Translations under genes and position numbers: made by a program | Notes under the pieces: generated by a model | Told to the model about the DNA's origin: nothing | Database searches by the model: none | What the model saw: the letters and a program-made list of their open reading frames with translations, nothing else | In this document: piece after piece, positions 1-5,125 of the stretch | How positions within the stretch are numbered: the first letter of the stretch is position 1 | How the letters are laid out: the number at the start of each line of letters is the position of its first letter | Source of the DNA: CAZWUZ01 sp964637655 [NCBI: uncultured bacterium] | Lineage (GTDB): Bacteria; DAOPZR01 | NCBI GenBank assembly: GCA_964637655.1 | Contig: CAZWUZ010000055.1 | Span: forward strand, 1-7,163 | Reading direction: 5' to 3' | DNA: 7,163 nucleotides

Positions 1-2
1 CG

Positions 3-926
3 GGGTTCGTCGACCGGCTGGTGGCGACGGGCGCCAACCTCTACCACGACCTGCACTTTGCCTTCAATTTCCCGCTGCATGTCGGCACGCACATGGTTGA
101 CGACCGCGACCTGCGGGTCAACGACGTGGTGCGCATCTACGATGTGTTTCTCGGCTATTCCGACTGCCTGATGAGCACGGACGAGATCCTGCGCTCGATC
201 ATCGTGCAGCCCGAATTCCAGCGCGAGATGGGGACCTGCGAGTTCCACTACCTGCTCGGGCGTTATGCGGCGGAATGGGAGCGCAAGGCGGGGCTCAAGG
301 ATGTTTCCGTGCTGGCCGCGGCCTACCGCTGCGGCGTGCCGGTGTTCACCAGTTCGCCGGGGGATTCGACCATCGGCATGAATATTGCCGGGCTCGAACT
401 CGAGGGGATCAAACTGCGCATCAACCCGTCCATCGACGTCAATGAGTCGACCTCGATCGTGCTCGATGCCAAGCGCTCGGGTGGCAAGTCGGCGGTCTTT
501 CTCATGGGGGGCGGCAGCCCGAAGAATTTCACGCTGCAGACGGAGCCGCAGATCCAGGAGATCCTGCGCATCAAGGAAGTGGGGCAGGATTACTTTTTGC
601 AGGTGACCGACGCGCGGCCGGACACGGGCGGCCTGTCGGGCGCCACGCCGCATGAGGCGGTGTCCTGGGGCAAGGTCGATCCGAACCGCCTGCCGGACGC
701 CATTGTCTGCTATGCCGACACGACCATCGCGCTGCCGCTGCTCACGCATTACGCGCTGAGCACGGTCAAGCCGCGCAAGCTGAAGCGGCTGTACGACCAG
801 CGCGGCGCGATGATGGACAAACTGGTCAAAGAGTACTTCAAGCACAACCCGACGCGCCGCGACAAGATTGCCAAGGCGCAGCTGGAACGCGAACTGGCGA
901 AGGCAGGCAAACGCGCCAAGCGGTAG
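3..926 (+). CDS. Deoxyhypusine synthase-like protein, 5'-truncated by window edge (probable homospermidine-type aminobutyl transferase)
   Basis: The reading frame is open from the first bases, and GTG 21 sits inside the conserved family stretch [10 protein letters not shown], so it is an internal codon and the true start lies upstream of the window. Residues below are numbered from GTG 21. DHS-family landmarks are TGANLYHD (3-10), GGGSPKN (163-169) and HEAVSWGK (211-218). Lys218 matches the lysine of eukaryotic DHS that forms the enzyme-aminobutyl imine. The family is NAD-dependent and transfers an aminobutyl group. Bacteria lack eIF5A, and bacterial members are linked to homospermidine or related polyamine synthesis rather than hypusination. 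By hand alignment with human DHS, Glu323, Trp327 and Lys329 are kept (E212, W216, K218). His288, Asn292, Asp313 and Asp316 appear as N169, Q173, T202 and L205, which suggests a different amine substrate. The C-terminus is Lys/Arg-rich. A strong terminator follows 12 bp after the TAG. The family call is confident; the substrate is inferred. Confidence 0.93.
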   Translation, partial: GFVDRLVATGANLYHDLHFAFNFPLHVGTHMVDDRDLRVNDVVRIYDVFLGYSDCLMSTDEILRSIIVQPEFQREMGTCEFHYLLGRYAAEWERKAGLKDVSVLAAAYRCGVPVFTSSPGDSTIGMNIAGLELEGIKLRINPSIDVNESTSIVLDAKRSGGKSAVFLMGGGSPKNFTLQTEPQIQEILRIKEVGQDYFLQVTDARPDTGGLSGATPHEAVSWGKVDPNRLPDAIVCYADTTIALPLLTHYALSTVKPRKLKRLYDQRGAMMDKLVKEYFKHNPTRRDKIAKAQLERELAKAGKRAKR

Positions 927-938
927 CATGACGACCAC

Positions 939-983
939 CAACAGCGTTGCCGGTTCGCTCCGGCAACGCTGTTGTTCTGTTCC
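939..983 (+). terminator. Intrinsic terminator after the DHS-like gene
   Basis: A perfect 15-bp GC-rich stem (939-953 with 960-974) closes a 6-base loop TTCGCT. It is followed by a moderately T-rich tail (TTCTGTTCC, 975-983). It lies 12 bp after the stop of the DHS-like gene and should end its transcript. The tail is not a pure T run, so efficiency is uncertain. The hairpin also rules out any start for the next gene upstream of about 975. Confidence 0.82.
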
Positions 984-1052
984 GGCAAACATGCGCGGCA
1001 TGCGGCGAATACGCAATTGAAGGACCAGGCCAATGCGGTCGCGGGGAAGAAG

Positions 1053-1868
1053 ATGAGCGTTCTACTCGTCGTGGGCGCGATATGTATCGCGCTGCTGCTG
1101 GGCGTCTGGCTGACGGGGTGTGCCTGGCAGCGCGCGATGATATTTTACCCGCGCCCGCTGGCGCCCGGCCGTGACGCGGAACTGAATTCCCGGCATGATG
1201 TCAGGCCGCTGACGGTCAGCGCGGCCGACGGCATGGTGTTGCGCGGTTGGCTGGTCGGGGCGGCGGACACGCCGGACATGCGGCCGGCGGTCATCTACTT
1301 CGGCGGCAACGCCGAGGAAATCTCGTGGCAGGCGGATGATACCGCGGTTTTTGCCGGGCAGGCGCTGGCACTGGTCTGCTATCGCGGCTACGGGAAGAGC
1401 GATGGTGAGCCGGGCGCGACGGAACTGCTGGCGGACGCGCTGGCGGTCTACGATGCGGTGGCGCAGCAGCCGGGCATCGATGCCCGGCGCATCGCCCTGA
1501 TGGGGCGCAGCATCGGCACCGGGCTGGCAGTGCATGTGGCCGCGCAGCGCCCCGTGACAGGGGTGGCGCTGGTCTCGCCGTATGACCGGTTCAGCCGCGT
1601 CGCGAAGGACCACTACCCGTATCTCCCGGTCGACCTGCTGCTCTGCCATAACATCGATGCCGAGGCGGATGCGCGGCAGGCAACGGCCCCGCTGCTGGCG
1701 GTTATCGGCTTGTCGGATGAGATAATTGCGCCGGCACGTTCACGCGCGCTGATCGATGCCTGGCAGGGGGAAAAACGCGTCGTCGAACTCGACGGGTGCG
1801 GCCACAACGACATGGAGCGTTTCCCGCGCTATACGGCGGCGCTGCGCGAATTCTTTGCCGGACTGTAG
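1053..1868 (+). CDS. Alpha/beta hydrolase, predicted lipoprotein or membrane-anchored (BEM46/YfhR-like)
   Basis: This 271-residue protein has a hydrophobic N-terminus ending in a lipobox, LTGC (Cys23), so lipid anchoring is likely; the n-region lacks a positive charge, so a plain TM anchor is possible. Hydrolase-fold landmarks follow in order: YFGGN (82-86), the expected oxyanion strand-loop; CYRGYGKS (109-116); the nucleophile elbow GRSIGTG with Ser153; GLSDE with Asp222 as the likely acid; and GCGHND with His251. The catalytic triad is therefore complete. Order and spacing resemble the BEM46/ABHD13/YfhR group of serine hydrolases, whose substrates are mostly unknown, so no substrate is assigned. 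ATG 1053 is preferred because GGGGA lies 5 bases upstream. The frame can be extended to a TTG at 972, but that codon lies inside the preceding terminator stem. I see no convincing promoter at 975-1052. The gene converges on the next one, with 36 bp between the stops. Confidence 0.9.
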   Translation: MSVLLVVGAICIALLLGVWLTGCAWQRAMIFYPRPLAPGRDAELNSRHDVRPLTVSAADGMVLRGWLVGAADTPDMRPAVIYFGGNAEEISWQADDTAVFAGQALALVCYRGYGKSDGEPGATELLADALAVYDAVAQQPGIDARRIALMGRSIGTGLAVHVAAQRPVTGVALVSPYDRFSRVAKDHYPYLPVDLLLCHNIDAEADARQATAPLLAVIGLSDEIIAPARSRALIDAWQGEKRVVELDGCGHNDMERFPRYTAALREFFAGL

Positions 1869-1904
1869 CGCGGTCCGTGCCGCCCGCGGAAACGGTAAAC
1901 AGCG

Positions 1905-3110
1905 TCAGTGCGGTGGCGGAATGAAGGCGAAGCCGAGGGCGCCGAAGGGCGAATCACCGGTCGCGGCAGACCCGGCAAAGTTCATTTCCCGTTTTACCAG
2001 CGCGGCGGCGGCAGCGGGGGTCATGCCGCGCGACAGGATGCAATCCAGGTAGAGAAACTCGAACCCGGCGCTGGCGGCCCAGTCAATGCTCTCGGTGTAG
2101 CCGGAAACGGCACCGGGGTGGCTGCGCGGGAGCAGGGCGCGCACCTGACGCGGCGACTCGCCCGCCATGGCGGTGCAGCAGGAAAAGTTGAGCAGGATGA
2201 TTTCCGGGTTGCGCGCGAGCGCGTCGGCAATGTCGCGAGCGGGAACGTGTTCGCTGCCGGCAATAAAACCGTCGCGGTCGCCATGCCCGGAGAGGAGCAC
2301 GACGACGGGCCCGGTGAGGAAGGCCAGGTCACGTGCCGCGCGGCGGAAATCGGCGGCGCTGGTGACGGTGCGGCGGCGGACGCGGACCGACGGCGCGCGC
2401 TTGAAGAAGACCTCGAGCATCTCCCCGAAAGCGTAGGGAGCGTCACGCAGCGATTCCTCCCACGGACTCTCCAACACGACCAGCCACTTCTCGTCGGCGG
2501 CCGGCACGACGCGCGTGCCCGTCCACGACGACCATGCGCTGCTGTTGTCGGCTTTCCATTTGCCGGCAAAGGAATTGCCGTTGGCTGACAGTTCGAACCA
2601 CCCCTCGCCGGTGGCGGCGGGTTCGGCGTAGCGGAACGTGAGTTTGCTGCCGCTTACCGTACCGGAGAGCGAACTGCTGTCGCTGTAGGCATAGAGGCCG
2701 CTGACGCGGTCGCCGTCGCGCTGCAGGCGCATCATGCCGTACGAGGTGGCAAAGACGCCGGCAAAACCGCCGGCGGCAGTTATGACAACTGCCTCGCCGC
2801 GAGTGCCGTCCCAGTGCGACCACTCCGTGACACCATTGGCCCGCCAGGTGCCGGTGAATGACTGCCCGTCATCAGCAAAGGTAAACGTGCCTTCGCCCTG
2901 CACGGTGTTTTCGTCGTAGGTGAAGGAGAGACAGGTGCCGCCCAGCGTTCCGGCAATGGTGGCACCGCCGTCGTAATAGGTGCCGGTGACACGGTCGCCA
3001 TCCTGCTGCAGCACGAGTTCGCCGTAGGTGGTCTGCCAGGTGCCGCTGCAGTCAAAGGCAAGGGCGGGAACAGCACAGAGCAGCAGGCAGAGAGCAAGGA
3101 ACAGTTTCAT
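1905..3110 (-). CDS. Secreted protein with two beta-rich tandem repeats and a C-terminal caspase/CHAT-like cysteine peptidase domain
   Basis: The protein has 401 residues. A Sec signal peptide (MKLFLALCLLLCAVPALA) has a likely cut after Ala18. Two homologous repeats follow, about residues 23-104 and 118-200. Each runs G(T/V)(W/F)xTxYG, QxDGDRVxGxY, a Thr/Ser/Gly-rich strand, GEGxFxxxxxGxSFxGxW and ends in WxGTR. The pattern suggests antiparallel beta-barrel or lipocalin-like units, perhaps for binding. From about residue 207 the C-terminal domain has an alpha/beta core: KWLVVLESPW, then VVVLLSGHGD with His276, then EIILLNFSCCTAMAG with Cys311/Cys312. A GHG after a hydrophobic strand and a Cys after the next is the His/Cys dyad arrangement of clan CD peptidases (caspases, CHAT, gingipain, clostripain). 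VPARDIADAL just before the Cys strand recalls CHAT domains. ATG 3110 is supported by the signal peptide and a Shine-Dalgarno GAGGTG. Target and role are unknown; peptidase activity is inferred. Confidence 0.85.
   Translation of the reverse strand: MKLFLALCLLLCAVPALAFDCSGTWQTTYGELVLQQDGDRVTGTYYDGGATIAGTLGGTCLSFTYDENTVQGEGTFTFADDGQSFTGTWRANGVTEWSHWDGTRGEAVVITAAGGFAGVFATSYGMMRLQRDGDRVSGLYAYSDSSSLSGTVSGSKLTFRYAEPAATGEGWFELSANGNSFAGKWKADNSSAWSSWTGTRVVPAADEKWLVVLESPWEESLRDAPYAFGEMLEVFFKRAPSVRVRRRTVTSAADFRRAARDLAFLTGPVVVLLSGHGDRDGFIAGSEHVPARDIADALARNPEIILLNFSCCTAMAGESPRQVRALLPRSHPGAVSGYTESIDWAASAGFEFLYLDCILSRGMTPAAAAALVKREMNFAGSAATGDSPFGALGFAFIPPPH
2511..2759 (-). repeat. Coding repeat unit 2 of the secreted peptidase-like protein
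   Basis: This encodes residues about 118-200. It is homologous to unit 1 and ends in WTGTR just before the peptidase-like domain. The main differences from unit 1 lie in the strand after DGDRVSG (YAYSDSSS in place of YYDGGA) and in the loss of Cys60 of unit 1. Confidence 0.8.
2799..3044 (-). repeat. Coding repeat unit 1 of the secreted peptidase-like protein
   Basis: This encodes residues about 23-104, the first of two homologous beta-rich units. It matches unit 2 at the same register (TYGELVLQQDGDRVTGTYY against SYGMMRLQRDGDRVSGLYA) and ends in WDGTR. Conservation also shows in the DNA around the DGDRV codons, so the two arose by internal duplication. A linker of 13 codons separates them. 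Confidence 0.8.
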
Positions 3111-3115
3111 GGCAG

Positions 3116-3121
3116 CACCTC
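3116..3121 (-). promoter_or_regulatory. Ribosome binding site of the secreted peptidase-like gene
   Basis: Read on the minus strand this is GAGGTG, 5 bases before the ATG at 3110. It is a good Shine-Dalgarno match and fixes the start together with the signal peptide. Confidence 0.75.
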
Positions 3122-3137
3122 ATGACAGGATGCGGGA

Positions 3138-3166
3138 AGTGTATCCTGCCCGTCGAGCAACGTCAA
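3138..3166 (-). promoter_or_regulatory. Sigma-70-like promoter of the secreted peptidase-like gene
   Basis: On the minus strand TTGACG (3166-3161) is followed after exactly 17 bases by TACACT (3143-3138). Transcription should start near 3131, giving a leader of about 20 bases that contains the GAGGTG site. It lies back to back with the promoter of the next gene, with no overlap of the core elements. Confidence 0.65.
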
Positions 3167-3194
3167 TCTCCGTTTGCCCGCTGCGCCGGTCATG

Positions 3195-3223
3195 TTGAGC
3201 GGCAGAGGCAGGCATAGTAGAAT
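3195..3223 (+). promoter_or_regulatory. Promoter of the GT-C/TPR gene, placed for a leaderless transcript
   Basis: TTGAGC (3195-3200), a 17-base spacer, then TAGAAT (3218-3223, five of six consensus bases). Seven bases separate the -10 box from the ATG at 3231, so the predicted first transcribed base falls at or next to that ATG. The -10 box overlaps an in-frame ATG at 3222, which would then be untranscribed. Confidence 0.55.
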
Positions 3224-3230
3224 GCGCGCC

Positions 3231-5054
3231 ATGGGCAGGAAGAGGAAAACCACGCCGGCGCCGGTTGCACCTGCGGTATCCGCGCCGGCAGCTACTCCGC
3301 CCGCGTTCCGGGCATGGGCGGCGGCCATCATCGTTGTGGCGCTGCTGCTGCGCCTGCTGGTGCTCTGGCAGACGCAGACGAACGACCCGTTTGCCGACCG
3401 GTTGCTCCCTGACGGCGACGAGCATTCTTTCCAGCGCTGGGCGGAACGCATCGCGGATGGTGACGTACGCGGCGACGGCTACTATGTGCAGGCGCCGCTC
3501 TATCCCTATGCCATGGCGGCGTTGTTCGCGGCCTCCGGCAAATCGCTAATGGCGATGCGCGCGGCGCAGGCGCTGCTCGACGCGGGGACGACGGGGCTGG
3601 TCATCGCATTCGGCACCCGGCTGCTGCCGCCCGGCGGCGGGCTGCTGGCGGGTGCGCTCTACGCGCTGCATCCCGTGGCATGGTTCTTCCCGACACGCAT
3701 CCTGCGCGACAGCCCCATGCCCTTCCTGTTTATGCTCGTGCTGCTGCTGGCAGTACGGGCGGAGGAAAAAAAGACGGGACGCTGCTGGTTTGCCGCGGGC
3801 TGCGCGCTGGGTCTGGCGCATCTCTGCCGCGAAAACGTATTGACGCTGACGGCGCTGCTGGCGGGCTGGACGTTGTGGCGGCGCTACCCGGTGCGGCAGG
3901 CGCTGTTGCCGCTGCTGGCGGGCGCGCTGCTGCTGCTCTCCCCGGTCGGGCTGCGCAACCTGTCGCTCGGGCTGTCACCGTTCACCATCACGCAGAACGG
4001 GGCGGTGGCGCTGGTGATGGGGAACGCGGCGGACGCGTCGGGTGTCGGCTATATCGTGCCGCCGTCGAACGAAACAATCACCCCGCAGGCAACGGGACTG
4101 TGGAGCACGGCGCGCGGCATTCTCGCCACCTATGACGGTATTCCTTTCGGGTTGGGGCCGCTTTACCTGCGCAAAGTGCACGGGCTGCTGACCAACCTCG
4201 AAATCGCCAACAACGAGAATTTCTATCTGGCGCGCGAACACAGTATGCTGTTGCATTTCCCGTACGGGTTCGGCGCTGTCTGGCTGCTGGCGCTGGCAGG
4301 TATCGCCGTGGTGCTGACACAGCGGACACTGCGGCAGCGGCATGCCGTGCCGCTGCTGCTGGGCGCGGTCTATGCCGCGACCGTGCTGCTCTTTTTCCAG
4401 CTCGCGCGGTTCCGGTTGCCGCTGCTGCCGCTGCTCTGCGTGTATGCGGCGCTGCTGCTGCAGGTACTGCCGCGCCTGCGGCGCGACGGGAAGCGGGCGG
4501 TGCTGGCGGGTGGCGTGGCGGCACTGACGGCAGCGGCGGCATTCATCCCGACGGCCTACGAACGCGCCCACGGGACGCAGCTGCCGCGCGAACAGGTGAC
4601 GCGGGCGCAGCTGGCGATGGCGGCGCAGGACTGGAACGCCGCAACAGCCCTGCTGCAGCAGGCGCTGGCAGCGGAACCGGGAAACGCGACGGCACACCTC
4701 AAACTCGGCATCGTGCGGCAGCAGCAGGGTGATACCGTCGCGGCACAGGCGGCCTATGCGCAGGCGCTGGCACTCAACCCGAACCTGTTCGAGGCATGGA
4801 TGAATATTGGCGGCTTGCTGCTGGAGCAGCAGAACTATCGCGACGCGGCGGAGCATTTTGCGACGGCGGCGCGGTTGCAGCCGCAATCGGCACTGGCATG
4901 GCGGCAGCAGGGAATTGCGCTGCTGCTGGCCGGGGATCCGCGGGGGGCGGTGCCGGCGCTGCAGCAGGCGCTGGCATGTGACCCTTCAGACCAGGAAGTG
5001 GCGGAACAACTGGAAATACTCAAACGTGCCGGCATACCCGCAGTTCTCCCGTAA
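3231..5054 (+). CDS. GT-C family (GT39/PMT_2-like) membrane glycosyltransferase with C-terminal TPR domain
   Basis: The protein has 607 residues from ATG 3231. The N-terminus is basic (GRKRK) and Pro/Ala-rich, followed by a first TM helix (about 29-47). A loop then carries DGDEHSF (61-67); an acidic pair in the first extracytoplasmic loop is where GT-C enzymes keep their catalytic acid. GYYVQAPLYPYAMA (83-96) matches the PPLYP-like segment of PMT_2 proteins. About ten more hydrophobic segments run to residue 440, with RN at 242-243 and EIANNENFYLAR (324-335) between helices, both typical of the family. Such enzymes transfer sugars from polyprenyl-phosphate donors to protein or glycan outside the membrane; the substrate here is unknown. 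Residues about 451-594 form three to four TPR units (for example AEPGNATAHLKLGIVRQQQG and LNPNLFEAWMNIG), probably for partner binding. In-frame ATGs at 3192 and 3222 and a TTG at 3174 lie upstream. 3231 is chosen from the promoter position; 3222, with a weak AGG nine bases upstream, is the main alternative. Confidence 0.88.
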   Translation: MGRKRKTTPAPVAPAVSAPAATPPAFRAWAAAIIVVALLLRLLVLWQTQTNDPFADRLLPDGDEHSFQRWAERIADGDVRGDGYYVQAPLYPYAMAALFAASGKSLMAMRAAQALLDAGTTGLVIAFGTRLLPPGGGLLAGALYALHPVAWFFPTRILRDSPMPFLFMLVLLLAVRAEEKKTGRCWFAAGCALGLAHLCRENVLTLTALLAGWTLWRRYPVRQALLPLLAGALLLLSPVGLRNLSLGLSPFTITQNGAVALVMGNAADASGVGYIVPPSNETITPQATGLWSTARGILATYDGIPFGLGPLYLRKVHGLLTNLEIANNENFYLAREHSMLLHFPYGFGAVWLLALAGIAVVLTQRTLRQRHAVPLLLGAVYAATVLLFFQLARFRLPLLPLLCVYAALLLQVLPRLRRDGKRAVLAGGVAALTAAAAFIPTAYERAHGTQLPREQVTRAQLAMAAQDWNAATALLQQALAAEPGNATAHLKLGIVRQQQGDTVAAQAAYAQALALNPNLFEAWMNIGGLLLEQQNYRDAAEHFATAARLQPQSALAWRQQGIALLLAGDPRGAVPALQQALACDPSDQEVAEQLEILKRAGIPAVLP

Positions 5055-5067
5055 TTCCATTAGTTGA

Positions 5068-5078
5068 GTGCCTGGCAC
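5068..5078. promoter_or_regulatory. 11-bp palindrome upstream of the 5126 promoter
   Basis: GTGCC-T-GGCAC is a perfect inverted repeat around one central base, 14 bp after the stop of the GT-C/TPR gene and 12 bp before the -35 box of the next gene. It could be a regulator site or a small dispersed repeat. It is too short, and lacks a T run, to be called a terminator. Confidence 0.3.
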
Positions 5079-5090
5079 CGGAAGAAGGGA

Positions 5091-5119
5091 TTGACGGGGA
5101 TACGACAGCAACCTATACT
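5091..5119 (+). promoter_or_regulatory. Near-consensus sigma-70-like promoter, placed for a leaderless transcript
   Basis: TTGACG (5091-5096, five of six consensus bases), a 17-base spacer, then TATACT (5114-5119, five of six). Six bases separate the -10 box from the ATG at 5126, so the predicted transcription start coincides with the start codon. No Shine-Dalgarno sequence lies between them. It should drive this gene and the overlapping AccA-like gene. Confidence 0.75.
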
Positions 5120-5125
5120 CGCACT

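Noticed and set aside
1869-1904. Possible bidirectional terminator between the convergent genes
   Set aside because: Only a 5-bp CGCGG/CCGCG pairing is visible (1869-1873 with 1884-1888), with no T run on either strand. It is too weak to call.
1908-2588. Plus-strand open frame (226 codons) opposite the secreted peptidase-like gene
   Set aside because: It is Gly/Ala/Arg-rich without domains. The minus-strand frame has a signal peptide, internal repeats, a Shine-Dalgarno site and a promoter.
3174-3230. Upstream in-frame starts for the GT-C/TPR gene (TTG 3174, ATG 3192, ATG 3222)
   Set aside because: 3174 and 3192 lie upstream of or at the promoter elements. 3222 overlaps the -10 box TAGAAT and has only a weak AGG at 3210-3212. 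It remains a fallback if the promoter call is wrong.
3340-4450. Many CTGCTG/GCTGCTG runs in the membrane protein genes, resembling a microsatellite
   Set aside because: They are in-frame Leu codons (CTG) within TM helices, interrupted and irregular, and are explained by codon bias.
3975-4886. Minus-strand open frame (303 codons) opposite the GT-C/TPR gene
   Set aside because: It has Arg/Gln/His-rich low-complexity composition and no motif, and it crosses the TM and TPR coding regions of a clear plus-strand gene.
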